Notes: generated by a model from the letters alone, not told the origin. A stretch of DNA of 64,000 nucleotides from Lysobacteraceae bacterium NML95-0200 (GCA_002798255.1 NWQQ01000021.1:247422-311421), one strand, 5' to 3'; shown: positions 7,578-17,692, numbered from the stretch's first letter. Translations and numbers: made by a program.

Positions 7578-10500
7578 ATGAGCCAAGCCCATCCGCAAGC
7601 TGACACTCTCACCTCCACCGACCAGGCCGTGGCCGAAGGCGGCGCTTACGAGGTACTGAAAAAGCGCTTGGACACGCTGGGCGAGCGCCTGCGGCAGACC
7701 GCCGATACGCTCAACGCCGAACGTCTGGCCGAATTTGGCGATAGCCGCATGGCGCTGGCCGGGCGCATCCGCATCCGCACCGAAAACAATTGCGTGGGGC
7801 GCGATATCGTCCAGGTGGGCGATTTGCTGCTGTTTGGCTTCAATGTATTTCTGGGGCTGAAAAACAAGACCACGCTACAGGATGTCTTCGGCCTGTACCG
7901 GCTGGTGGCGCTGGAAGATGGCTTTGATGTCGAGCCGGTGGACATGGCCGGCAGCTTTCTTGCCGAGCCGGCCTTCGTGCGTGATTTCGAGGAGCTGTAC
8001 AACTACTACAAGCATGCCCGGCTGCTGCAACTGGTGGTGCGCGATGGCAAATTGCTGGCGGCCTTCCAGATTGGCGAGAAAATCACCGACATGCGCGTGT
8101 TCCGCTGGTCGATTGCCGCAAGCGGCGAGGTCAGCTATATCGACGCGCGCGGCGAGCGCGACCTGGGGCTGCCCGCACCGTTTGATTTTGAATGGACGCG
8201 CGCCAGCCGCGATATGGAAATCAGTGGCCGCTTCCCGCACCTCAATATCCTCGACACGCTGTTCATCGACACCCAGCGCGGCGACCTCACCATCAAGGTG
8301 GAAAACAATACCGAAACCGGCAGCGGCATCTATTCCGAGCCGGTGGAGGATGCCACCCAGTCGATTGACGATGCCCGCATCGAATTTGCCCGGGTTGGCT
8401 CGCTGATTCTGCTCAAAGTGCTGCCCTACCGCGAAAGCCAGTGGCGCGGGCTGGTTTACAACAGCCTGACCGGCAAGGTCACGCGCATGGATGCCATCAC
8501 GCAGGCCTGCGTACAGCTGCCCGAGGACCACGGCATCATCTTCCCCGGCGGCGCCTATCTGCAAAACGGCGACTACAAGGCCTTCGACGCAGCGATGGCC
8601 GGCATGCAGTTCAAGCGCGCCATTCGCTCGCCCAATGGCGAGGATGTGCTGTATGTGTTCTACGCGCGCGAAAGCGGGCTGGCCGCACTGTTTGTCTACA
8701 ACATGATTCAGCGCAGCCTGCAAAACCCGGTGTTTGCCCACGGTTATGCGCGGCTTGCCGATGGCCGCATGGTGCTGTTCCATGCCGAAGGCGATGCCCC
8801 CACCCGGGTACACCAGATGCAGGTCTGGCAAACCCCCTTCAGCAGCGATGAATTCGCCGCTGCCGCCCCGCCCGGCAATACCTTCATGGGGCGGCTGGGC
8901 AATGCCGAGCTGGTACGCGGCATTTCCAACCTGTATGACCTGGCGCGCGAAATCAGCACACCGGAAGTTTCCGCACAGCGTTATCTGCTCTTGACCGAGC
9001 AAACCCGGCGGCTGTTTGACCTGCATCACTGGGTGGATGATGACAACTGCCACGGCCTTGCCAGCCTGCTGCACGAAATCAGCAGCACCGGCGAGGCGGT
9101 GCTGGACGAGTTCGAGAAAGTCGCCAGCATCCGCCAGCAGTCCGATACCGCGATGCGCGAAGCCAGCGCCGGACAGCGCCGCATCCTTGGCCGCCTGCAA
9201 CCGGATTCCTGGAGCCGGGTGGAGGAGTTTGTCGAGGCGCTGAACGCCCTTGGCGCACAGCGCGGGCATCTGCTCACCATCCGCGAATACCGCTATATCG
9301 ACACCGCCGCCATTGATGAAATGTCGGCAGCACTGCAACAGGCGCATGAGCGCATCGCTGCGGCTACCGGCGCATTCCTGGCCGGTGAAAAAGCCCTGCA
9401 ACCGTTCGCTGAGCGCCTGCAACAGCTGGACGAGGCCGCGCAGCAGGCCGACACTGCACGCGCGCTGGGCGAGCACATCGCGGCGATGAGCGCGATGGGC
9501 GCCGACCTTGACATGCTTTCGGAGCTGATGACCGGCCTGAAGATGCAGGAGGCCACACAAACCACGCGCGTGGTGGAGGCGATTTCCGGCCTGTATGCGC
9601 GGCTCAACCAGGCGCGCGCGCGCGCCGAACAGCGCCGCAAGACACTTGGCTCCAGCGAAGCCGTGGCGCAATTCGGCGCGCAGTTTGCACTGTTCGGGCA
9701 GAGCATCACCAGTGCGCTGGGGCTTGCCACCACCCCCGAGCGCGCCGATGAGCAATTGGCGCGGCTGCTGCTGCAACTGGAGGAGCTGGAAGGCCAGTTC
9801 GGCGAACACGAAGCCTTCCTCACCGACATCCTCGCCAAGCGCGAGGAGCTTTTGGACAGCTTCCAGGCGCACAAGCAAACCCTGCTGGATGAGCGCCAGC
9901 GCCGTGCGCAATCGCTGCACGATGCCGCCCAGCGCATTCTTGAAGGACTCGGCAAGCGCAGCGCGCGCTTCAATAATGCCGATGAGCTGAACGCCTTTTT
10001 TGCCAGCGACCCGCTGATTCAGAAGCTGCGCGAGCTCTCCGAACGGCTGCGCGCGCTGCATGATGCGGTCAAGGCCGACGATATCGACGCACGCCTGAAA
10101 TCTGCCCGCGACCAGGCAGTGCGCGCCCTGCGCGACAAGACCGAGCTGTTCGAGGACGGCGGCAACACCATTCGCCTCGGGCGGCACCGCTTCAATGTCA
10201 ACACCCAGCCGCTGGACCTCACCCTGCTGCCGCGCGGCGACCATCTGGCGGTGCATCTGACCGGCACCGATTACATGCAGCCACTCACCGACAGCGCGCT
10301 GGATGAACTGCGCGACTTCTGGGAAGTGACGCTGGAATCGGAATCCGCCGCCGTATATCGCGGCGAATATCTGGCCGCACACATCCTGCAAGCGGCCGAA
10401 CTGGGGCAGGAGGGACTTGATATGGCGATGCTGCAAAAGGCCAGCGCCGACCCGGCGGAACTTGCCGCACTCATCGCCCGCTTTGCCGCGCCCCGCTACA

Positions 10501-12860
10501 GGGAAGGCTACGAAAAAGGCATTCACGACCACGATGCGGCGCTGATTCTGGCTGCACTCTTGCCGCTGTACCGCAATGCCGGCAGCCTGCTGCATCCGCC
10601 GCGCGCCCGCGCCCTGGGCGCACTGTTCTGGCATCTGCAAGATGAAAAACAGGCCTATTGGCGCGAGCGCCTGCGTCAGGCGCAGGCGATGTGGCAGCTT
10701 CTGGGACAACGCGATGCACTTGAATCTGCCCATGCCGCGCTTGCCAGCGCCGTAGCGGCCATGCTGGAGGCTGAACATATCGCCCACAGTGCCGAGGACG
10801 CGCGCGCCGCCGCACTGTGGCTGAGCGATGAAATGGGCAGCGATGCCCTGCATCCGCGTTTTGCCCAGCAAGCCGAACAACTGCGCGCCGCCCTGGCCGG
10901 GCAATTGCAAGCGGCTGGGCTGGCCGACAGCACCCAGCCGCTGAACCTGGCCGATGCCTGGACGCAGAGCCTGGACTGGTTCAATGCCCTGACCCGCCAG
11001 GACGAGTACGCCGCGCTAGCGCGTTTTGCCCCCGAGGCAGCGATGCTGCGACTGATTGGCGACAAACTGCCGCATGACACCCAGGCCACCACACTGGAAA
11101 CCCGCATCAGCGGCCTTTTGGGCGAGCATCCGCGCATTGTCGATGGCGGGCTTGTACTTGCCATCGACGAGTTCCAGCAACGCCTTGAACATCACCGCAG
11201 CCAGTTTATCCCGGCCTTCCACGCCTTCCAGAAGCTGCGCCAGCAAGTGATGCAGCGCGAGCGCGACGCCCTGCGGCTATCCGAATACCAGGCGCGTCCC
11301 CTGACCTCGTTCGTGCGCAACCGGCTGATCAACGACATCTATCTGCCGATCATCGGCGACAACCTTGCCAAGCAGATGGGCGCCGCAGGCCAGGGCAAGC
11401 GCAGCGACCTGATGGGGCTTTTGATGATGATTTCGCCCCCCGGCTACGGCAAGACCACCCTGATGGAATATGTCGCCAACCGCCTGGGTCTTGTGTTCAT
11501 GAAAATCAATGGCCCGGCGCTGGGGCATGAAGTGCGCTCGCTGGATCCGGCACAGGCGCCGGATGCCACCGCCCGGCAGGAGTTGGAAAAACTCAATCTG
11601 GCGCTGGAAATGGGCAATAACGTGATGCTGTATGTCGATGACATCCAGCACACCCACCCGGAGTTCTTGCAAAAATTCATCTCGCTCACCGACGGCACCC
11701 GGCGCATCGAAGGCGTCTGGCAGGGACGCACCAAGACCTATGACATGCGCGGTCGCAAGTTCGCAGTGGTGATGGCCGGCAACCCCTATACCGAGTCCGG
11801 CGAGGTGTTCAAGATTCCCGACATGCTCGCCAACCGCGCCGACATCTACAACCTGGGCGATGTGCTGGGCGGCATGGAAGAGGCCTTCCTGTCCAGCTAT
11901 ATCGAAAACAGCCTGACCTCGAACCCGGTGCTGGCGCCACTGGCCACCCGCGACATGGCCGACCTGTATACGCTGATGGACAAGGCCGCAGGCAAGGAAG
12001 TCAGCACCAGCACCCTGTCGCATGCCTATAGCGCGGCGGAAATCAACGAAATCATCAGCACCCTGCAAAAGCTGATGGCGGTGCGCCAGGTGATTTACCG
12101 CGTCAACCAGCAATACATTGCCAGCGCCGCGCAGGCCGACCAATACCGCAGCGAGCCTGCCTTCAAGCTGCAAGGCAGCTACCGCAATATGAACAAGCTG
12201 GCGGAAAAAATCGCCCCGGTGATGAACGAGGCCGAATTGCAGCAGCTCATCTCCGACCATTACCTGGGCGAAGCGCAACTGCTCACCACCGGCGCAGAGG
12301 AAAACCTGCTGAAGCTCGGCGAGCTGCGCGGCACGCTGGATGCCGAAGAAGCCGCCCGCTGGGCGCAAATCAAGGCCGACTTCCTGCGCAACAAGGCGAT
12401 GGGCGCGGCGGATGCCGATGTCGGCGGGCGCATGGTGGCACAGCTCGCCGATATCGCCAGCGGCCTGCAGCATCTGCGCCCGCCACAACAGGCGCAACAG
12501 CACGCCCCCTGGGATGACATCCTCGCCGCGCTGGAAAACATCGCCCGCGCCGAGCGTGCCCCGCAAAACGATGGCGCGGCCGATATCGGCCGGCAACTGG
12601 CCGAACACATCACCCCATTGCTCGCCAGCGTCGCCGAATCGCGCAGCGACCAGGCGCGGCTCAACCAGGCCTTGATGCATCTGGCCGATGCCCTGCGCAG
12701 CAGCTTTGCACAGGGCGCTGCGCTGACAGAAAAAGCCGCAAGCAGCACGCGCATACGCAAGCCCAAGCCACCGGCACTGGAAAAGCTCGACCGCGAACTG
12801 GAGCAGGTGGACTTTCTGCGCCCGCCGCCGGGCAAACTCGACAGCCCCGACCCGGCATGA
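7578..12860 (+). CDS. Giant AAA+ ATPase (DUF3686, annotated elsewhere as DNA repair ATPase)
   Basis: 1760 residues from ATG 7578 (an in-frame ATG at 7524 is possible but gives a Pro/Ala-rich leader). The N-terminal ~450 residues look like the DUF3686-type region (GRIRIRTENNCVGRDIVQVG). Residues about 500-1000 are predicted coiled coil, rich in Glu/Gln/Ala/Arg. One AAA+ module follows: Walker A SPPGYGKTT around 1286-1294 (Ser where most have Gly), Walker B LYVDDIQ with acidic pair 1354-1355, sensor-like VVMAGNPYTES. The C-terminus is again helical. The family is named a DNA repair ATPase in annotations, but I know of no supporting biochemistry. Its place after PspA-like and flotillin genes suggests a disassembly ATPase for membrane scaffolds. 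Downstream ATGA overlap. Confidence 0.85.
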   Translation: MSQAHPQADTLTSTDQAVAEGGAYEVLKKRLDTLGERLRQTADTLNAERLAEFGDSRMALAGRIRIRTENNCVGRDIVQVGDLLLFGFNVFLGLKNKTTLQDVFGLYRLVALEDGFDVEPVDMAGSFLAEPAFVRDFEELYNYYKHARLLQLVVRDGKLLAAFQIGEKITDMRVFRWSIAASGEVSYIDARGERDLGLPAPFDFEWTRASRDMEISGRFPHLNILDTLFIDTQRGDLTIKVENNTETGSGIYSEPVEDATQSIDDARIEFARVGSLILLKVLPYRESQWRGLVYNSLTGKVTRMDAITQACVQLPEDHGIIFPGGAYLQNGDYKAFDAAMAGMQFKRAIRSPNGEDVLYVFYARESGLAALFVYNMIQRSLQNPVFAHGYARLADGRMVLFHAEGDAPTRVHQMQVWQTPFSSDEFAAAAPPGNTFMGRLGNAELVRGISNLYDLAREISTPEVSAQRYLLLTEQTRRLFDLHHWVDDDNCHGLASLLHEISSTGEAVLDEFEKVASIRQQSDTAMREASAGQRRILGRLQPDSWSRVEEFVEALNALGAQRGHLLTIREYRYIDTAAIDEMSAALQQAHERIAAATGAFLAGEKALQPFAERLQQLDEAAQQADTARALGEHIAAMSAMGADLDMLSELMTGLKMQEATQTTRVVEAISGLYARLNQARARAEQRRKTLGSSEAVAQFGAQFALFGQSITSALGLATTPERADEQLARLLLQLEELEGQFGEHEAFLTDILAKREELLDSFQAHKQTLLDERQRRAQSLHDAAQRILEGLGKRSARFNNADELNAFFASDPLIQKLRELSERLRALHDAVKADDIDARLKSARDQAVRALRDKTELFEDGGNTIRLGRHRFNVNTQPLDLTLLPRGDHLAVHLTGTDYMQPLTDSALDELRDFWEVTLESESAAVYRGEYLAAHILQAAELGQEGLDMAMLQKASADPAELAALIARFAAPRYREGYEKGIHDHDAALILAALLPLYRNAGSLLHPPRARALGALFWHLQDEKQAYWRERLRQAQAMWQLLGQRDALESAHAALASAVAAMLEAEHIAHSAEDARAAALWLSDEMGSDALHPRFAQQAEQLRAALAGQLQAAGLADSTQPLNLADAWTQSLDWFNALTRQDEYAALARFAPEAAMLRLIGDKLPHDTQATTLETRISGLLGEHPRIVDGGLVLAIDEFQQRLEHHRSQFIPAFHAFQKLRQQVMQRERDALRLSEYQARPLTSFVRNRLINDIYLPIIGDNLAKQMGAAGQGKRSDLMGLLMMISPPGYGKTTLMEYVANRLGLVFMKINGPALGHEVRSLDPAQAPDATARQELEKLNLALEMGNNVMLYVDDIQHTHPEFLQKFISLTDGTRRIEGVWQGRTKTYDMRGRKFAVVMAGNPYTESGEVFKIPDMLANRADIYNLGDVLGGMEEAFLSSYIENSLTSNPVLAPLATRDMADLYTLMDKAAGKEVSTSTLSHAYSAAEINEIISTLQKLMAVRQVIYRVNQQYIASAAQADQYRSEPAFKLQGSYRNMNKLAEKIAPVMNEAELQQLISDHYLGEAQLLTTGAEENLLKLGELRGTLDAEEAARWAQIKADFLRNKAMGAADADVGGRMVAQLADIASGLQHLRPPQQAQQHAPWDDILAALENIARAERAPQNDGAADIGRQLAEHITPLLASVAESRSDQARLNQALMHLADALRSSFAQGAALTEKAASSTRIRKPKPPALEKLDRELEQVDFLRPPPGKLDSPDPA

Positions 12861-13501
12861 GTGCAACCGAGCTCGCCCCGCTGCTGGATGAAGCCCGCGA
12901 TGCGCAGGCCGCGCTTGCCTCATGGTTGACGCAAGACTCGCCCCTGCCGCAAATCGTGGCGCTGTTTGACGACATCCATCTGGCCTTTATCGCCGCCGAC
13001 CAAAGCGCCATCGGCCGCCGCGTCGGCTGGCTGGGGCGGCTGCTTGGCCGCGACATTGATACCGGCATCCGCGCTGGCGAACTGCGCCAGCAAGCGCCCC
13101 TGCTCAAGCACCGGCTCGACACCCTGGAGGCACAATGGCAGCAATACGGCGAGCAACTGGCCCGGCATGAGGACAAGCTCTCCAGCCTCTCCACCGCCCT
13201 GCAAGCTGCCGCGCAAACACTCGGCAGCAACGCCCCTGCCGCACTTGGCGAGCGCCTTGCCAGGATGCGCCTGCTGCTGGAGATGAGCAGCCAGCAACTG
13301 CAACTCATCGATGACCAGCACGCCATTCTCGGCGAGGCTTTCCCCACCCTGCGCGAAGGGTTATTGTCGGTACTGGCACAGGCCGATGCGGTCGATGCCA
13401 GCGTGCAGCAGCAACAAGCCTACCGGCATGCCCGCAATACCCTGCGCGCACTGGCCGACCTCAAACCCCAACTCCATCCCGAAGACGCGGAGACATCATG
13501 A
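12857..13501 (+). CDS. Uncharacterised coiled-coil protein between AAA+ ATPase and TelA
   Basis: 214 residues, no family recognised. It is nearly all helix: an N-terminal amphipathic part (LAPLLDEARDAQAALASWL), a short basic segment GRRVGWLGRLLGRDIDTG around 50-70, then heptad-rich coiled coil to the end. No signal peptide, membrane span or cysteine cluster. Both ends overlap neighbours by four bases (ATGA at 12857 and 13498), so it is translationally coupled to the ATPase and TelA. A cytoplasmic adaptor between the two is the simplest inference. Confidence 0.75.
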   Translation: MSATELAPLLDEARDAQAALASWLTQDSPLPQIVALFDDIHLAFIAADQSAIGRRVGWLGRLLGRDIDTGIRAGELRQQAPLLKHRLDTLEAQWQQYGEQLARHEDKLSSLSTALQAAAQTLGSNAPAALGERLARMRLLLEMSSQQLQLIDDQHAILGEAFPTLREGLLSVLAQADAVDASVQQQQAYRHARNTLRALADLKPQLHPEDAETS

Positions 13502-14583
13502 ACCCGGAAAACGCACTTGCCGCCCTGCCCGACAGCCAGACGCTGAAATCACTGGGTCTGACCGAAGCCGACCTTCCGCGCATCGCCGAGGCCGCCAAGC
13601 CCTTGCAGGATTTGAGCCCCACCAATCTGCAACGCTATGGCGGCGAAGCCAGCCGTCGCAGCACCGGCTTTTCCACGCAACTGCTGGACAAGGTACGCAA
13701 TTCAGACCTGGACGAAACCGGCAACAAATTGGGCGAGGTGGTGAAAATCGCCCGCAGCCTTGACCTGGGCGCATTTGCCAACCGCTCCAAAGTGCCGCTG
13801 CTTGGCCCCCTGATTGACAAATTCAAGGCCAGCCGCGATGACCTGATACAGAAATACAGCAGTACCAACAGCCAGATTGACCGGCTGATGCACGATGTCG
13901 GCCAGACCCAGGCACGGCAAAGCCAGCGCGTTGGCGAATACGAACAGATGCACCAAATCGTGCGCGATGAGCACCGCGAGCTGGGCATCCATGTCGCCGC
14001 CGGGCGCGCACGCCTTGCCGAGCTGCAACAGGAACTGGCCGCACTTGCCAGCGCAGAAGACCCCGAATCGCGCATCCGCCGTGGCGAGCTCGACAGCGCC
14101 ATCCGCCTGCTCGACAAACGCGTGTCCGACCTGCACCTTTTGCAGCACGCCAATGAGCAAATGCTGCCGATGATCCGGCTGATTCAGGCCAATGCCATCC
14201 AGCTGATTGAAAAATTCTCCGCCGTGCGCGACATCACCCTGCCGATGTGGCGCAACCAGTTCGCCATCCAGCTTTCACTGGCCGACCAGAAAAACGCCAC
14301 ACAGCTTGCCAGCGCCATCGATGAGGCCAGCAACGCGCTGATGCGCCGCAATGCCGAACTGATGCACCAGACCGCCGTGGAAACCGCCCGCGCCAACCAG
14401 CGCGGCATCCTCGACATCGACACCCTGCGCACGGTGCACGAGAAACTCATCCAGACCGTGGAAGAAGTCCGGCAAATCCATCGCGAAGGCATGAGCCAGC
14501 GCCAGCAAGCCAGCACCGAAATCACCCGCATGCGCCAAGACCTGCAACAACGCCTCGCCCTCACCACCCAGGAAAACCGCTGA
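13498..14583 (+). CDS. TelA-family toxic-anion resistance protein
   Basis: 361 residues, helical throughout. The TelA family signature is clear: RNSDLDETGNKLGEVVKIA near residue 65, then KVPLLGPLIDKFKASRDDL, and the conserved IPMWRNQF-like element here as LPMWRNQFAIQLSLADQ near 245. TelA/KlaA-type proteins are linked to tellurite and antimicrobial tolerance; their mechanism is unknown. It is the last gene of the envelope-stress operon, and its start overlaps the preceding stop. TelA occurs with envelope-stress genes in many genomes, consistent with a membrane-protective role here. Confidence 0.9.
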   Translation: MNPENALAALPDSQTLKSLGLTEADLPRIAEAAKPLQDLSPTNLQRYGGEASRRSTGFSTQLLDKVRNSDLDETGNKLGEVVKIARSLDLGAFANRSKVPLLGPLIDKFKASRDDLIQKYSSTNSQIDRLMHDVGQTQARQSQRVGEYEQMHQIVRDEHRELGIHVAAGRARLAELQQELAALASAEDPESRIRRGELDSAIRLLDKRVSDLHLLQHANEQMLPMIRLIQANAIQLIEKFSAVRDITLPMWRNQFAIQLSLADQKNATQLASAIDEASNALMRRNAELMHQTAVETARANQRGILDIDTLRTVHEKLIQTVEEVRQIHREGMSQRQQASTEITRMRQDLQQRLALTTQENR

Positions 14584-14636
14584 TGCCGGACAGGCCACAG
14601 GATTTGGACGCCTGCAGCCACATCTCCGGCAGGCAT

Positions 14637-14670
14637 GTGCCTGGGTTCGGCATTGAAGCCGCCCGGGCAC
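14637..14670 (+). terminator. Strong hairpin downstream of telA
   Basis: Arms gtgcctggg (14637-14645) and cccgggcac (14662-14670) pair over nine positions with one G-U, and the inner ttcggc/gccg extends the stem. The run of T expected of a classical intrinsic terminator is missing. It lies between the convergent telA and transporter genes and may end transcription from either side. Confidence 0.35.
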
Positions 14671-14750
14671 ATCAATCGTTGCAGTTACAGGTGCACAACT
14701 TTGCAAGCTTTAGGCCATCCATGCAGCGCCTCACTTGCAGCATTCCACAG

Positions 14751-16091
14751 TCAACCATGCTGCATGAGCGATGCCTTGGCAAGCCACTTCTGGTGCCTGA
14801 TAACTTGCCGCGCACTCAGCAGCATCGCCACGGTGATGCCGATACCGGCCACAAACACCATGCGCGAGCCAAACATCGCCAGCCATTTGTGCAGCCAGAC
14901 AAAGCCCAAGTCGCCACCGCGATACACCGCCGTGTCGATGAATGCCTTGGCCTTGTAGCGGGACTCACGACTGACGCGGGTATAGAGGGTTTCGCGCGCC
15001 GGCTTGGCCAACGCAAACTCGCCGGCGCGGGTCACGATCTGGGCAAGCGCCACAAATAGCGGCATCGGCGACATCGCCAGCAGGCTATAGCCTGCCAAAA
15101 TCGCAAAGCCGGGAATCAGAAGCGCCGGGGTGATGCCGTGACGGCGCAGCAGCCAGCGGGTCAGGAATAGCTGCAGCAGCAGCGTCAAGCCGTTGATGGC
15201 CCAGTCGATACGCGAATAGAACCGTGTGGCATCACTGGCATCCGGGTAGGCGGCACGCACGATGGCGGCCTGCTCGTTATACAGCAGGGTTCCCACGCCT
15301 ACGCCAAAGAACATCAGCAGTGCCAGCGCACGCAGCAGCGGGTCGCTTGCCACCAGCCTCATGCCTGCCCAGACCGAGCCGCCCATGGCCTTGCCCGCTT
15401 GCCCCTGTCCTTGCTGTCGTTCGCGCTGCAGGGCATACGGGCGCAATTGCATGATGCAGAAAAGACAGGCCAGCAAAAAACCGATGGACACCAGCAGCAG
15501 ATTGCCCACCCCGATAATGCCGACCAGGAAGTTGGTAATCGCAGGGCCGGTCAAGGCACCGATGGTGCCGCCTGCGCCGATAAAGCCATATACCCGCTTG
15601 GCCTGCTCGTTATCGAACACATCGGCCATATAGCTCCAGAACACCGACACCGCAAACAGGTTGAATACCGCCACCCAGATGAAGAACAGTGCACCACGTC
15701 CGGGAAGCTGCTGCTCGAATGCCCACCAGAAGCCCCCCAGGCAGGCGATGAACAATCCATACACCGCAGGCAGAAATACCCGGCGCGGAAAGCGAGATAC
15801 CAACACACCATACAAGGGCTGCAAAACCAGCATCGCAATGAACGTGCCGGTAAACAGGATTTGCAGGGTGAAATCCTTGAGTGCCCAGCCACGCGCTGCC
15901 GCCCAGTCAATCAGACCCTGCGGAAACACCGCCAGCACATCCGCCGATGCACCCATCGCCTCACGTACCGGGCGCAGCACGTAATAGCCGCACAGCAGGC
16001 AGAAGAAATACAACAAGGCCCAAAGCAATGCCGGTGAACCGGCAAGCTCGGCACGAAGTCGCGCCAGGGCAGAAGCATCAGGGGCAGGCAT
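14751..16091 (-). CDS. MFS / NTP-NDP exchange-like transporter
   Basis: 446 residues with about 12 hydrophobic spans. The start (LLWALLYFFCLLCGYYVLRP, then VREAMG) matches the first helix and loop of the Npt1/Npt2-like (ATP:ADP antiporter-related) branch of the major facilitator superfamily found in free-living proteobacteria; substrates there are unknown. Other support: GALFFIWVAVFNLFAVSVFW and YGFIGAGGTIGALTGPAI. GGAG lies about seven bases before the ATG. Monocistronic by position, converging on telA. Nucleotide exchange cannot be assumed. Confidence 0.82.
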   Translation of the reverse strand: MPAPDASALARLRAELAGSPALLWALLYFFCLLCGYYVLRPVREAMGASADVLAVFPQGLIDWAAARGWALKDFTLQILFTGTFIAMLVLQPLYGVLVSRFPRRVFLPAVYGLFIACLGGFWWAFEQQLPGRGALFFIWVAVFNLFAVSVFWSYMADVFDNEQAKRVYGFIGAGGTIGALTGPAITNFLVGIIGVGNLLLVSIGFLLACLFCIMQLRPYALQRERQQGQGQAGKAMGGSVWAGMRLVASDPLLRALALLMFFGVGVGTLLYNEQAAIVRAAYPDASDATRFYSRIDWAINGLTLLLQLFLTRWLLRRHGITPALLIPGFAILAGYSLLAMSPMPLFVALAQIVTRAGEFALAKPARETLYTRVSRESRYKAKAFIDTAVYRGGDLGFVWLHKWLAMFGSRMVFVAGIGITVAMLLSARQVIRHQKWLAKASLMQHG

Positions 16092-16272
16092 GCATGGCTC
16101 CGTTCAATCGCGCGCACGTTAGCCCATCGCGGCGGCGCTGGCTAGAAGCAATCATCAGGCACACAATAAAGGCTTTCCCAATCAATATGTTGCTCAAACA
16201 ATTTGCACATATTCATGCACTTTAATGCCACAGGCATTAGTATCAAATGCATCATCCCTGATTGAAAGCGCC

Positions 16273-17580
16273 ATGAGCCTGGTCACACACAAACGCCTTT
16301 TCCCCGCCCTGCTTGCATTGCAGTTTGGTGCAATGGCGTTACTGCCCAGCCACACCGCGCTGGCACAGACCGACACCCGCCGCGCAGGCGGCTCGATTGC
16401 CCAACCCGGCTCCCCCCTGGATGAATATCTGAAAGCACGCGAACAGCGCCAGCAACAGCCGCAAACGCAGCCTGAGGTCGCAGCGCCGCTGCCCTTTGAT
16501 GTGCATACCTTTGAGCAAATGGCAAGACAGATTGTGGCCAATCAGCGCGTTCCCGGCTTGGCCGTTGCCATTGTCAAGGACGGCAAAATCCTTTCCGCAC
16601 GCGGCTATGGCGTCACCGATACGCTCAATCCGCGGCCAGTCGATGCGCATACCGTGTTCCGCCTGGCTTCGCTGTCAAAGACTTTCTCCGGCACCCTGGG
16701 CGGCATGCTGGTAGAAGAAGGCGCCCTTGACCTGCATCAACCCGTGGTGCGCTATGTGCCCGATTTTCGCCTGCGCAGCGCCGATGCCACCTCACGGCTT
16801 TCAGTTGCCAATCTTTTAAGTCATAGCATCGGCCTGCCGCGCACGGCCTTCGACCGCGATATTCAGGCCAATGCCAGCTATTACAGCGTACGCGCCAAAC
16901 TGGCCAATGCTCCGCTCTCCTGCGCACCGGGGGAATGTTATTCCTATCAGAACGTCGCTTTCAGCGTGTTTGGCGATGTGGTGCACAGCGCCACCGGACG
17001 GGTATTTGATGACCATATCCAGCGCCGGATTTTCAAACCGCTGGGCATGAACGATGCCAGCCTGGGACTTGAGGGCATTACCCGCAGCCCGAGCTGGGCC
17101 AAACCGCATATCCGTGCCGGTAGCGGCTGGCGCTCGCTGATGCCCAAACCCACCTATTACCGCCTGGGGCCTGCCGCCGGGGTCAATGCCAGCGCCACCG
17201 ACATGGCGCAATACCTTCTGGCACAAACCGGCCACCGGCCGGATGTCATCTCGCCGCAGCTACTCAATACCATCCGCACCTTACGCATTGATACCCCCAG
17301 TGAAATGCGTGCTGCCGGCTGGCGCCGCGAACGGCTGTATTCGGCCGGATATGGCATGGGCTGGCGGATCTACAACTATGCAGGCCAGCCGATGTATTTC
17401 CATGGCGGCGCCGTGCAGGGCTACCGTGCCGCGATGGCTGTACTGCCACAACACAATCTCGGCGTTGCCGTGCTCTGGAATGCCGAAAGCGGTCTGCCTT
17501 CCGGGCTTTTGCCCACTATCCTCGACAGCGCCATCGGCCTGCCACAAACCGCCTGGCTGAAGCTCGACAACGAATCCTGA
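16273..17580 (+). CDS. Secreted serine hydrolase of the beta-lactamase/AmpC-like family
   Basis: 435 residues from ATG 16273. Residues 1-32 form a signal peptide (hydrophobic LFPALLALQFGAMALL, cleavage after ALA). The three class C/DD-peptidase motifs are in order: S-L-S-K in FRLASLSKTFSG, Y-x-N in CYSYQNVAFSV, and HGG in MYFHGGAVQGYRA replacing KTG. This fits Pfam Beta-lactamase (PF00144), a family of esterases, D-amino-acid amidases and DD-peptidases; a resistance enzyme is not implied. A Gln/Pro-rich linker (about 50-75) precedes the domain. An in-frame ATG at 16225 would place 16 polar residues ahead of the signal peptide and was rejected. Confidence 0.9.
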   Translation: MSLVTHKRLFPALLALQFGAMALLPSHTALAQTDTRRAGGSIAQPGSPLDEYLKAREQRQQQPQTQPEVAAPLPFDVHTFEQMARQIVANQRVPGLAVAIVKDGKILSARGYGVTDTLNPRPVDAHTVFRLASLSKTFSGTLGGMLVEEGALDLHQPVVRYVPDFRLRSADATSRLSVANLLSHSIGLPRTAFDRDIQANASYYSVRAKLANAPLSCAPGECYSYQNVAFSVFGDVVHSATGRVFDDHIQRRIFKPLGMNDASLGLEGITRSPSWAKPHIRAGSGWRSLMPKPTYYRLGPAAGVNASATDMAQYLLAQTGHRPDVISPQLLNTIRTLRIDTPSEMRAAGWRRERLYSAGYGMGWRIYNYAGQPMYFHGGAVQGYRAAMAVLPQHNLGVAVLWNAESGLPSGLLPTILDSAIGLPQTAWLKLDNES

Positions 17581-17692
17581 GCAAACTATCCACTTGGAAC
17601 CGGCTCAAATTCCTTTATCAGAGCCAAGAGTCACAAGCCCTGTACGCTACTGCCTGACCTTCTCCTAGGTTCAGCCGAATCGGGTTCGTCCT

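Noticed and set aside
7875..10910. A 1011-codon open frame antisense to the AAA+ ATPase
   Set aside because: No start context or motif; long antisense frames are expected opposite GC-rich helical genes.
16273..17580. Beta-lactamase resistance gene
   Set aside because: The motifs fit the broad PF00144 hydrolase family; HGG replaces KTG and nothing points to lactam hydrolysis specifically.
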